From positions 496,001 through 560,000 of the forward strand of contig BGKB01000022.1 in NCBI GenBank assembly GCA_003116975.1: a stretch of 64,000 bases of DNA. The letters run 5' to 3'. Positions 49,123-58,467 of the stretch are shown piece by piece. A program made the translations under genes and the position numbers. Numbering within the stretch: the stretch's first letter is position 1; every line of letters begins with the position of its first letter. The notes below the pieces were generated by a model that was not told the origin of the DNA, did not search any database, and was given only the letters and a program-made list of their open reading frames with translations. Source of the stretch: Aurantiochytrium sp. KH105 (Eukaryota > Sar > Bigyra > Thraustochytrida > Thraustochytriidae).

Positions 49123-49212
49123 CAACATTTCTCGCTCCCCGCATCGTCGGCGTCGATGTCGGGCTCTTCACATTTCGGCTTTTCGCATCAGCATCGCAAC
49201 CAGCCCCATTGA
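47119..49212 (+). CDS. WRKY19-like zinc-finger protein with poly-Gln tracts
   Basis: A 697-residue protein from the ATG at 47119. The N-terminal ~380 residues are Ser-, Asn- and Gln-rich with several poly-Gln runs. A Ser/Gly run follows, then a zinc-knuckle array at about 433-535: repeats of C-x4-C-x9-C-x2-HGGG (CETKGCNKLAQG, CTIEGCPRAARG, CAAKDCKRAAIG, CDVPDCKHAARG), each ending in CxxHGGG or CAMH. This is the WRKY19-like zinc-finger family, expanded in oomycetes and other stramenopiles, usually annotated as putative transcription regulators. The tail has a long Gln run followed by a His run (about 640-680). Prion-like composition and a DNA/RNA-binding array suggest a nuclear regulator. Direct evidence for DNA binding in the family is limited. 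Confidence 0.85.
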
Positions 49213-50492
49213 TATCTGCTGCAGCTGATCATAATTTATTGCAATCGCACGCGAAGGTCCTCCCTCCCTCCATTGTGCAGTCGTGATGGTGGTAGCGGTG
49301 GTAGCGGTGGTCACCGTGCGACGGCAGCGGATGCTGCTGCTGCTGCTGCTGCTGCTGCTACTACTACTACTACTGCTATTACTAGTCTTACTACGAACCA
49401 AGAGTCCAGCCTTTGTGTGCTCATGCGCTCACCACCTATAATGACATGATGAAATTTCCATGATTGAAACACGAGACTGTGAATCCAGTACCGAGGCGCA
49501 CTTCTACCATGTCTGTCTTCTCCCCGACTTCCATAGTCCTTGCAAACTAGTTATCCCCCTCCTTCAACGCACAAAAGTCGATAACAAAAACTAGTGCAAC
49601 ACTACGCAACCAGGCCCCTAGATCCCCTCGCACGACGCGCAAAGCCCCGCAGCCGCGCCCCATGGCCGCGCAATGGAGTGCGCCCCTGCTTGCCGCCTAA
49701 TGCCGCTGTGGGCGTCTTTCACCCCCCGTCCGTCGCCACCACACCTGGCCGCCGCGTGCCTGGACAAGCAGCGCAAAGAGCAGCAGCCATGGCAGGAGCG
49801 CCCGCGCCCCTCGCTCGGCCCTTCCCGCCGCCTCGATCACGCGCCGCGCCGCGGCCCGGGCGGCGCAAGCCGGCTCCCCGCCGGCGGCCGCGGACGCCCC
49901 GCGCCGAGAGGCGCGTGCGCGGGCGGGCGAAGCGGGCGGCAAGCAAGGGAAGGAGCGAGGGAGGGAGGGAGCGAGGGAGTGCGCGTGCGGTGCTTCGTGC
50001 GTCGCGAGCTGGAGCAGAGGGCTGGATTTCCAGCGGGGCCGCGCGTGGGGTAATGTCTCCGGGTCTGGTGCGCGTGCGCGCCTGGGTTGTTCGTCTAAAT
50101 GCATGGGAAAGAGGGAGAGGCTATGCGAAGGGACCCAGCGCGCGGCCCCGCGGGAGAGGCGGGGACGCGCAGGGAGCCAAGAGGGCCGGCGCGCGCAATG
50201 GACTCGAAGCGCCGCGCGTGCACGTAAAGCAAAGCCGGCGAGGCCAGCCCAGGCCAGCCACGCAGAGCAGAGCAAAGCAAAGAAAAGCAAAGCGTGTTCG
50301 TCGCGGCGGCCTTGGCGGGCGCGGTCGCTTCGGTCGGTGCTTGGTCGCGCGGAGGGCCGCGGGCACCTACCTGCGCGGGCCGGTGACGAACGATTGGATT
50401 GATTGGACTGCGAGGCCCCTCGCGCACGCAAAGCCAGCCGCCTTGCTTGAAGAACGCGGGTGCAGGCAGAGCAAGAGACGCGCGGCGGCACG
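49213..50492. other. Spacer upstream of the giant glycosyltransferase gene
   Basis: A 1.28-kb stretch. The first ~400 bp (zinc-finger 3'UTR) contains GGTAGCGGTGGT and a (CTG)n/(CTA)n run at about 49329-49378. The rest is GC-rich (49620-50490) with Arg/Ala/Pro low-complexity frames and no recognisable gene. It presumably contains the next promoter and leader. Confidence 0.6.
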
Positions 50493-53400
50493 ATGAGCGG
50501 GAGTGAGTGCAGCGTAGACGCCTTCGCGTGGGTCGAGGCGAGCCAACACGCGCCGACGACGCTGGACTGGAGCTTGAACGGCAAGCTCGCGCCCAACTTT
50601 AACAGAAACCAAGTTGCCATCGTCGTGCCCGTGCTCAAGCTCGATGGGCTCCTTCCAGTCGCTTGCCGCGACTCCGAGGTGATCGCAGCCGGCACCCTCT
50701 TGGACGGCTCCCAGCAGAACTATACCGGGGAATGGTCAGAACAAGACCTCGGGTATCGCATCATCGTCAATGCACCCGTGGGCATCAACTCACTCGCAAT
50801 CTCTCTGGACAACCGATACGTCACAACGCTCGACTACTCCCCCTTGGAGCCCGAAGTCCGGCGCAATGTTCTCTATACCATCCTGGGCGCCGTTGGCTTT
50901 GCCTTTCTCTGGGTTCTTCTCTATATTGGCATCGACTCTTGTCGGCGATACCGGCGTCGCCGCAGGCTCCGCCATCGAGACCGAGCCCGCGTTGCTGGAA
51001 AGGATGGCCCCGATCTCGAGTCCGAGCCCGAGTCCGTCGACTTTGAAGACCAAGAGAGTGGTCGCGGCAGCGGCAGCGGAGGCAGCATGAAATATACCAA
51101 TCTTTTGCGCCAACAGCGGCCCGAGAAGCGCACGCGCGAGGTGCAGCAAATGCAGCTCAAGGCCCATCGTGAAATTCGGGACGCTGCCATGGTCAAATTC
51201 AAGACCTTTCTCCCCGAGGATCCCATGGCCGTCGCCGTCTGGCTTGAAACCTCGGTCTGTCATCTCGAGGACTTCAAGCAGGTTTATGGCATCACGCTCT
51301 TTGACATTGCGCGCCAGACGCACACCTATCTCCTGCAGAAGCTGCGCCCCGGCGGCGCCAAGGGCATGTCTTGGGAAATGCCCGAGTGGTCGCGCATGGC
51401 CCTCATTCGGGATGGCTACTTTTTCGTCATCGTGGTCATGGCCGAGCTCATTCTCGAAGGTTTCACCGGCTCCGGCGTCTTTACCAGCGAGCAAATGTCT
51501 CGAGGGACCAAAGACATGGTCACTATCGCCCTCGCCGTCGGTCTTTCCTGTGTATTGCCGTTCATGATGTCCATGAGCCGCAATGCTTCACCGTTTTTGT
51601 ACCAGCTTGTCCTTGCAAGCGTTCCCACGGTCCTTTGCAGAGACCTGACGGGCGGGATCATTTGCGCGTCCTTGGCTGGCGTTATTGCTTTTGTCATCAC
51701 CATTTGCATCCATCAATGGAATGCCGTATTGGCAGCACTCGTGGGGCTCATTGCCTTCGAGTTCGGACTCTTTATGCTCTTCGCTACGATGCTTTACCTC
51801 TTTCGTGTCCCGGATCCCCATGTTCAGTTGGCCGGAGGCAGGAACCCGATTTACCTCTTTCTCGTCGTACTCGTCATGATGGTTCCCTTTGCCCTTAACC
51901 GCCTCATTCACAAGGACTCCGACTACTTTTGGGTCGGCATTCACGCCGCGAGTATGTTTCTCGCCATCATGGTCATGGCGATCCGCATCCGCGTTCTCGC
52001 CAAGGCCTGGAACCTGTGGCTCCCCGGATTGCTGCGCTTGGCCTCGGAGATGAAGCAAGGCGATATTACCGAGAACTTGGCCTTGCGTACGCGTCGCGAC
52101 CGCGAAGAAGCATTGTGGATCGTGAACCGCAAGATCCCCGACAGTGATCAATGGAAACCGTACGAGGAAACAGCCACGGCCGGATTTTGGGAATACTATG
52201 GTATGGCGATGGAGGAACTTCGAAAAACGGCCATTGGCACGCCTGAACGCCGCTCCGGCGAGCTCTTTGACGGCAACGCCAACGAGATTGTCCACGGCGT
52301 CTTGTACTTTGTCATTCTCTCCTTCTCGGCCGTCCCTCTCTTCTTCTCCAAGGGCACCTCGAGCACGGTTTCGCGCGGCGTTCTCTTTGCCATGATTGCT
52401 TTTCTCTTTTCAGCTGGCACCATTGAACTTTTTGTTGGTCAGATCGCCGATGCCAAACAGCAAGAGAACCACGAGCTTCTCATCCCCGCGAGCAAGCGCA
52501 TCGTGCGCGTGATTGAACAAAAAATGCATCACGCGCGTCTCGAGGCCTACGGTCGTGTCATTTGCAGCTACCAGCTCACAGTTTTGCGTTGGTTCATTCT
52601 CGCCACCATTGTGGTCTATCTGCTTGAGCCCGCTGCGCTCTTTGTTACGCTGCCGTTCTCCACTGGGTACAACCTCGTCCTCTTTGCCATGATTTCGCGC
52701 ATGTTTCTCAGTGGTTACGCGGATCGGGCTCATGTTGCGGTGATCATGGGCATCTTGGTTGGCGCCTTTGTGTTTTTGCTCTTTTCCGTTGTCACGCTCT
52801 ATTCCACGCAGATCGCGCCTCTCGTGGTCCTCACATGCCTTGCGATTCGCGCCCTGCGCTACGTTGCACTGTCGTATGCAACCTTTGACAGCGGTGCTCC
52901 GATGCTCGTGTCCAACATGATTCTCGACGTTACGCGGGCGAGCTTTGTGCACATGATCCTTACCGTATCGACCGCGGTGCTCAGTTTTTGGGCTGGCGAA
53001 GCGGCCATGCTCAAGATTAACGAGTCCTTTTTCTCAAAGGCATCAATTACGTCTTCGGCGGCTATCTTTGCCTCGGCCATTGCCGCGACCGTGCTCGCCA
53101 ATGTTGTGGTCTATGGTTTCTACCCCTTTATGCGTCTGTTCCGCTTGCGTTCGCTCGTGGAGTGGGACGAGCTCGTTGAATATCGCGTCACCTGCTTTCT
53201 CGCCTTTCTCGCCGGCTTCGTCTACCTCTACCTCTCGCCCCTGTCCCTCGGCGCCCTGCTCGGATTTGTCACAGCCACCATCATTTACGCCCACACCGTG
53301 CGTCATCTTGTGCTGCAGCCGCGCAACACATGGCACAACACCATCGACCCTAACGACATTCCCATGACCAGTGGCAAACGTATTTTGGACGGCGGAGGTC

Positions 53401-56400
53401 TCACGCAGGTCAAGCCGGAAATTCGTGAGCAGCAGCTCGCAGATAAGCTGCGGACTGGCAGGATCAACGCAGTTCCACTGATCTTCGAAAACGGTGGACT
53501 TGGAGATCAGCTGCTCGATTTCATTGATCGCAAACGTCATCTCTTTTCGCGTAGTGCCCTTCGCGCCATCGTACCAACCGCAGGAGGCGCGAGCAGTACT
53601 GCCAATGTGAATTACGACTATCGCGCGACCGCCGAGGATGAGGCGCACACCTTTTTGCAAAGCATTATCCTCAACTTGCTCGAGACACTCATTGGGGACT
53701 GTCGCGCGGGCAATACAATCGTCCATCTCTGCGACCAGAACATCCTTTACAAAGAGGGCTTCATGGCCATTGGCATTCGTCGCAAACAAGCAAACAGCAA
53801 GCTTGGCGGCGGTGCACGGAGCGGCGCTGCGGCGCCCAACCGTCAGCCCCAGGGCGCTGATGCCATGATGATCACCAAGAACGGTACCACGTGGCGCGCC
53901 TCGCCGCTCTGGCGCTCGCAGGCTAACAATCGTCTGAACATCTACGTTGGCGTTGATCCGAGCCTGCTCCGGACTCACAAGCAAGCTCTTGCGGACCAGG
54001 ATCCCGCCACAGATATGGCTCTTGGCCGCATCGCGGAGTGCATGCTCCACGAATTCGTCGAGGACGCCACGCGAAGCCACGCCCTTGCTTCCGTCTCGGA
54101 GCTGGCCATGCTTGAGGCGCGCCGCGATGGTTTTCTCCCACGAAGCACGCGATGGCAGCTCGACCGCATGGCCGCTTCGCGCTTGGACCGCTTGACGCAC
54201 ACAAGGGACCAGACGGACCCCGAAGTAGAACGACGCAATGCCAACGCAAAGCGCCTACCCGTTGGCTGGCGCTTCGACAAGGCCTCCTGGGTCGAGACCT
54301 GCTCGGTGCAAAAGGAACTCGCGCTGGAAATTGGCGATTACTGTGATACACTTTTGGAAAAATCGCGGCACAAAGGTTTGCGAAGGTTCTTTTGTGGATC
54401 TGGTCGCAGGCAATGTAGCATTTTCTACCGCTGGGTGTATGTGTTCACCTCGGTGTCTCTGCGTCTCTGGTACATTGGTCTGCGTGGCGACATGCAGGTG
54501 CACCGCGAAGTGTGCGCCTATATCAAGCACGTTAACATTACCCCGTTCCCGATTGGCAACATCAACCTTTTGCTTTTCGTTCATAAATTCTTTGCGCGCC
54601 CGCTCTTTCTGCTGACCATTCACATTTTTGCGTGGTCGTGCACGCCTCTTTACATTCAATGCAAGGGCCGGAGCGCATGGGGCAGACTCAAGCCGCCGCA
54701 TGCCAAGCTGGGTCTTGAAACGCCCGGTCGCGCTGCCGATGTGCTTGCGCTCAAAGAAGCAGCGCGAGCCACAATCTTTGAGGTCCACGAGCTCCGCGAC
54801 GATGGACAGACACTGGTGCCCGGAATGCTTGCGAGCGTTCTCGACGAGATCATTCTTACGCGTATGAAGGAGCTCCGACCCTATTGGGCCGAGCGTCGTC
54901 GCATGTGCCGAGGCCGCATGCCCTTTCTCAAATTTTCGCGCGGTACGGAGCGTCTTCTTGAGCAGCAGCTCAAGCCACCAACCAAGACGATGGAAACCAC
55001 TACGCTTGCGCATACAGCGCAGGACCTGCTGATCATGGGCGGCGCAGGATCCTCGCACAAGACCATTCACCCAGCGCGCGCGGACAAGGTTGACGTCATC
55101 ATCGATGCCTCGGCAACGCTCTTTTACGTTTCCGGTGGCGTGACAACCTGCCTCATGCAGCTTATCAATCATGGGGGCGTCAACGAAGATTTTAACCTGC
55201 ACGTGCTGGCCGAAGTTGCGTCGAACTCGACGCCTCGGATCGCCGCGCCGACGCGCTGCGTTTCCTCGATCCACCCAATCCCACTGCATGATGTGACGAG
55301 CTCGCCCGAGTCCTCAATTCACTCCTCGCGGCCTTACTTTGACCTGGCCCTGCGAAAGCAGCGCACGACATCTTGGGTCTTGCGCGCGCGCTTTCACCCG
55401 CTGCTGCGTGAGCTCATTCGCGGCTGCTGTGAGCTCCAGGGCGTCGACGATCGCTCTTCCCAGGTGAACGAGTACTTTTCAGAGGTCGTGGTCGCCCTCT
55501 ACGAATTTTTTGAGCAGTACGATTGGAACACGGCCTGGACCGATGGCCTTACGTGGCGTGTTTGGGTGCAGACGTGGCTCACGATTCTCGAGGAGAAACC
55601 CACGTCTGTGCAGCGGCTCTGGGCGCCTTCACTGCCTGGCCTGCAAGAGTCGCTCATCTTCTTTTCCCAGACGCTGCGCTCGTTGTGCTGCGAGCTGCCT
55701 CGCGCCGACCTGTACCATTCATCGCACCATGGCATTGGCGCGCTCAAGGCTATTGTGCACAAGCAACGCTTCAAGTCGCGCGTCATTGTCTGGGATCACG
55801 GTATTCTTCTGCGTGAGCGCCTTGATCAGCTTTGTGCAGATGACTGTCTTCTGAACCCCTTTACACGAAACGCCATCATCGGTCTCACCCGTCTCACCGC
55901 GCGTCTCGTTTATAACACTGCCGATCTGATCTGTCCGTGCACAGACACCAACATGTACCGCTCCTGGATTTGTCTTATCGCCGGCCGACCCTCGCACGGT
56001 CCATTTGCGAAGCGCATTCAGCCTATTTCCAATGGCACACAGCCGCTGGACGACCAGCTGCAATACAAGCCAATTCGTGGGTTCTACGAGGACCCGAAGC
56101 TCGACGAGGCCGAAGGTCCCGTCGTCGATCCGGAACACGTCCACGTGGTCGCGCTTTCGCACGTTTTGCGCATCAAGGACATTGTCAATGCCATCAAGGC
56201 CGCTCATCATATTGTGTACACGCGCGGTGTCAGCGTGTACCGCTTGCACATTTTCGGAGGTCTCGACAAGGATCCCAAGTACACTGCAGAGTGCAAGCAA
56301 GCCATCACGGATCTCAAGCTGGAACCTTATGTGACACTGCACGGTCTCGGCGCCAAGCTCACGGTGCTCGCCAAGGGTGATCTCTTTATCAACTCCTCGT

Positions 56401-57737
56401 TTTCTGAGGGCCTCCCAATGGCCATTCTCGAGGCAGAGATGGCGCACATGGCCGTCGTATGCACAGACGTGGGCGGCTCACGGCAAGTCGTTCCGGACGC
56501 GCGCTCGCGCGCACCGCCACGAGACCCCGTAAGTCTGGGCAATGCACAGATCCTCACACTCTGTGGCTACTATGAAGAAGCCGATGACGCGAAGCTTGAC
56601 GACCTGCTGTTGAGCACCAAGGCCCGGCGCGGCCGCGAAGCGATTGGCGAGGCCAACTTTAAGCTTGCGATGAAGGGTCACCAGGAGACGGCTACCTACG
56701 ACAAGCACCACGACGTCATGCTGCAATACGCAACTGATCTCGAGGACCCTTCGGGTGTAAAATTGAATCCGCCTCCATATTCGGTCAAGGTCTTTAGTCC
56801 CATCAATGTGCAGGTCGCAACCGCGGGTCCGGAAAAGAAGAGGCGCGGCAAAAAGTCCAATGTTCAGCTCAAGCAAAAGTCGCGCTCAAAGGCACCTACC
56901 TCTGGCAGGTCGAACAGGTCCCGCGGACCCTTTGATGACGATGCCCGTTCCGCCGTTTCTCGAACCACCGCGCACACACGGCGCACCCCTCATGGCAAGT
57001 CATCGTATGCCGAGACAGAGCCCGAGGCCTTTGAAGACGAGGACTTTTACGAGGACGATAATGATGATGACTACGGCCAAGACGACGAGGACTATGAGGA
57101 GAGCGTCTTCACGGATGTGGACAGCACGCCACTCGACGATCTCGTGCCCCGGGTGGTGCAGCGGAGCTCCATGCAGCTTGACATGGACTACGTTCGCAAC
57201 GTGCGTCATGGGTCGCATCATCCGGACGAAGATGAATATGGCGTTTCCCCCTCGCCCTTTCGCAGTGGCGCGACCTCCCTGAGACCCATGTCGACCGTGA
57301 TGGCCGCTCTCCGGAGAAATTCGGCGACGCACTCAGCCGACGGTGAGCGCCGACAGTACGAACAAGATCGTAGCTTTGGCCACACCACAGGCGGGCGTTC
57401 AGAGGCGCCGTTGCAGCGCGCGGCAACATTGCTCGACCTGAATGGAGATGGGACACGCTCAGGAAGGTCCGGCCCAACTTCTTCGTCTCGAATCAGTGCT
57501 GGCATTCTGTCGTTGTTTCGCTCATCAGGACCGCAAGAAAGGTCGCCTGCGTCGACAGCTCCTGGTGACCACGGGTCGCAAGCGCTTTCGTTTCGGACGC
57601 GGGAGTATTCCGAGGACGATCTGGAAAAGGGCATTTACGGCGGTGCGAGGAGCAAGTACGGCGATGAGGACGTGGAGGCAGACCTTGACGACGAGGAAGA
57701 AGACGACGCTAGCGACTCGCGGCGGCGAAGGAGGTAA
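50493..57737 (+). CDS. Polytopic membrane protein fused to a PelF-like GT4 glycosyltransferase
   Basis: A 2,414-residue single-exon protein from the ATG at 50493. A ~120-residue N-terminal domain with a glycosylation sequon precedes TM1. A basic and acidic cytosolic loop follows, then about 18 hydrophobic helices between residues ~300 and ~960. A soluble region (~970-1280) and possibly two more helices (~1310-1390) come next. The C-terminal enzyme (~1530-2060) follows bacterial PelF: VDVIIDASATLFYVSGGVT opening, YHSSHHGIGALKAI, WDHGILLRERL (from 1767), an ISNGT loop, SHVLRIKDI, and SSFSEGLPMAILEAE with the GT4 E-x7-E (E1972/E1980), then VVCTDVGGSRQVV. The last ~300 residues are disordered. 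PelF makes the Pel exopolysaccharide from nucleotide sugars. This protein may synthesise and export a wall or matrix polysaccharide; that is inference. Confidence 0.85.
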   Translation: MSGSECSVDAFAWVEASQHAPTTLDWSLNGKLAPNFNRNQVAIVVPVLKLDGLLPVACRDSEVIAAGTLLDGSQQNYTGEWSEQDLGYRIIVNAPVGINSLAISLDNRYVTTLDYSPLEPEVRRNVLYTILGAVGFAFLWVLLYIGIDSCRRYRRRRRLRHRDRARVAGKDGPDLESEPESVDFEDQESGRGSGSGGSMKYTNLLRQQRPEKRTREVQQMQLKAHREIRDAAMVKFKTFLPEDPMAVAVWLETSVCHLEDFKQVYGITLFDIARQTHTYLLQKLRPGGAKGMSWEMPEWSRMALIRDGYFFVIVVMAELILEGFTGSGVFTSEQMSRGTKDMVTIALAVGLSCVLPFMMSMSRNASPFLYQLVLASVPTVLCRDLTGGIICASLAGVIAFVITICIHQWNAVLAALVGLIAFEFGLFMLFATMLYLFRVPDPHVQLAGGRNPIYLFLVVLVMMVPFALNRLIHKDSDYFWVGIHAASMFLAIMVMAIRIRVLAKAWNLWLPGLLRLASEMKQGDITENLALRTRRDREEALWIVNRKIPDSDQWKPYEETATAGFWEYYGMAMEELRKTAIGTPERRSGELFDGNANEIVHGVLYFVILSFSAVPLFFSKGTSSTVSRGVLFAMIAFLFSAGTIELFVGQIADAKQQENHELLIPASKRIVRVIEQKMHHARLEAYGRVICSYQLTVLRWFILATIVVYLLEPAALFVTLPFSTGYNLVLFAMISRMFLSGYADRAHVAVIMGILVGAFVFLLFSVVTLYSTQIAPLVVLTCLAIRALRYVALSYATFDSGAPMLVSNMILDVTRASFVHMILTVSTAVLSFWAGEAAMLKINESFFSKASITSSAAIFASAIAATVLANVVVYGFYPFMRLFRLRSLVEWDELVEYRVTCFLAFLAGFVYLYLSPLSLGALLGFVTATIIYAHTVRHLVLQPRNTWHNTIDPNDIPMTSGKRILDGGGLTQVKPEIREQQLADKLRTGRINAVPLIFENGGLGDQLLDFIDRKRHLFSRSALRAIVPTAGGASSTANVNYDYRATAEDEAHTFLQSIILNLLETLIGDCRAGNTIVHLCDQNILYKEGFMAIGIRRKQANSKLGGGARSGAAAPNRQPQGADAMMITKNGTTWRASPLWRSQANNRLNIYVGVDPSLLRTHKQALADQDPATDMALGRIAECMLHEFVEDATRSHALASVSELAMLEARRDGFLPRSTRWQLDRMAASRLDRLTHTRDQTDPEVERRNANAKRLPVGWRFDKASWVETCSVQKELALEIGDYCDTLLEKSRHKGLRRFFCGSGRRQCSIFYRWVYVFTSVSLRLWYIGLRGDMQVHREVCAYIKHVNITPFPIGNINLLLFVHKFFARPLFLLTIHIFAWSCTPLYIQCKGRSAWGRLKPPHAKLGLETPGRAADVLALKEAARATIFEVHELRDDGQTLVPGMLASVLDEIILTRMKELRPYWAERRRMCRGRMPFLKFSRGTERLLEQQLKPPTKTMETTTLAHTAQDLLIMGGAGSSHKTIHPARADKVDVIIDASATLFYVSGGVTTCLMQLINHGGVNEDFNLHVLAEVASNSTPRIAAPTRCVSSIHPIPLHDVTSSPESSIHSSRPYFDLALRKQRTTSWVLRARFHPLLRELIRGCCELQGVDDRSSQVNEYFSEVVVALYEFFEQYDWNTAWTDGLTWRVWVQTWLTILEEKPTSVQRLWAPSLPGLQESLIFFSQTLRSLCCELPRADLYHSSHHGIGALKAIVHKQRFKSRVIVWDHGILLRERLDQLCADDCLLNPFTRNAIIGLTRLTARLVYNTADLICPCTDTNMYRSWICLIAGRPSHGPFAKRIQPISNGTQPLDDQLQYKPIRGFYEDPKLDEAEGPVVDPEHVHVVALSHVLRIKDIVNAIKAAHHIVYTRGVSVYRLHIFGGLDKDPKYTAECKQAITDLKLEPYVTLHGLGAKLTVLAKGDLFINSSFSEGLPMAILEAEMAHMAVVCTDVGGSRQVVPDARSRAPPRDPVSLGNAQILTLCGYYEEADDAKLDDLLLSTKARRGREAIGEANFKLAMKGHQETATYDKHHDVMLQYATDLEDPSGVKLNPPPYSVKVFSPINVQVATAGPEKKRRGKKSNVQLKQKSRSKAPTSGRSNRSRGPFDDDARSAVSRTTAHTRRTPHGKSSYAETEPEAFEDEDFYEDDNDDDYGQDDEDYEESVFTDVDSTPLDDLVPRVVQRSSMQLDMDYVRNVRHGSHHPDEDEYGVSPSPFRSGATSLRPMSTVMAALRRNSATHSADGERRQYEQDRSFGHTTGGRSEAPLQRAATLLDLNGDGTRSGRSGPTSSSRISAGILSLFRSSGPQERSPASTAPGDHGSQALSFRTREYSEDDLEKGIYGGARSKYGDEDVEADLDDEEEDDASDSRRRRR

Positions 57738-58467
57738 ATCGCGTATGCGTTGCGTCTGCACTTTGATAGCGAAGAAAATCCCGGGTTGCCCGATGACGAT
57801 ATACGACCCTGGCAACCCTTTTTAGGAATTTGCACTAGCAACTAGAATGAATGTGTATCTGTTTTTGGTTACAGTCTTCAGGTTCTCGGACAGCTTGTGT
57901 TGAGATGCTGGCGCGTGTGTGCGTCGAAAGGCCTGCCATCCGTCCGAGTTCCAGGGGCCACCCACATCACGTTTGCGAGGAGGGTGGCAAAGCCAAATTT
58001 TGCAACAAGAGCATTGACAATTCCGCCAGACTCTCACTCCACGAAGTCGGCAGCGTCTCCAGCACCGCCATAACCTTGACCCGCCCGTGAAGAGCTCGCT
58101 CGCTCGCCGTCCTCTCCTCCCGCTCCTCCTCCAAGGCAGCCTTGGCAGAGCAGAGCCAGGACGAGCGCGGACGGGGAGAGCGCCGGCCAAGTGGATCTTC
58201 GCGCGGCGGCAAGTGGCGCAAAGCGCGGCGGCAAGTGGCGCAAAGCGGCGGCAAGTGGAGCAAACGCGGCGCGGCTTGGCGAGGGCGCCGCAGCAGAGGC
58301 GAAAGCGAAAGCAGAGCAGCAAATCCAATCCAGGCCACGCCAAGCCGGGCCAGCCAGGCCGCGCCGCGCCACGCCACGCCGAGCGAGGCCGCGCCGCGCC
58401 GCGCCGCGCCACGCGGCTCCCTCGCGCGCTGCCGCGAGCAAGGAGCGGGCGGAGAAGGCGGAGCAGG
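57738..58467. other. Spacer before the capping-enzyme gene
   Basis: A 730-bp spacer. Near 58200-58265 it carries three imperfect copies of a GGCGGCAAGTGGCGCAAAGC unit, and near 58330-58430 GCCGCGCC/CACGCC repeats. The frame is open from 58087, but that part is low-complexity and reads through these repeats. I place the start at 58468, where GCAGGATGG resembles a Kozak context. Confidence 0.6.

Noticed and set aside
49697-50695. 332-codon frame on the - strand before the giant gene
   Set aside because: Arg/Ala/Pro low complexity overlapping the real start of the giant gene.
53043-54200. 385-codon frame antisense to the giant glycosyltransferase
   Set aside because: Shadow of a real coding sequence; no domain.
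58087-58467. N-terminal extension of the capping enzyme from 58087
   Set aside because: The extension reads through non-coding-type GC repeats and is Arg/Ala-rich. The ATG at 58468 has a good context and precedes the Gly/Arg-rich head.
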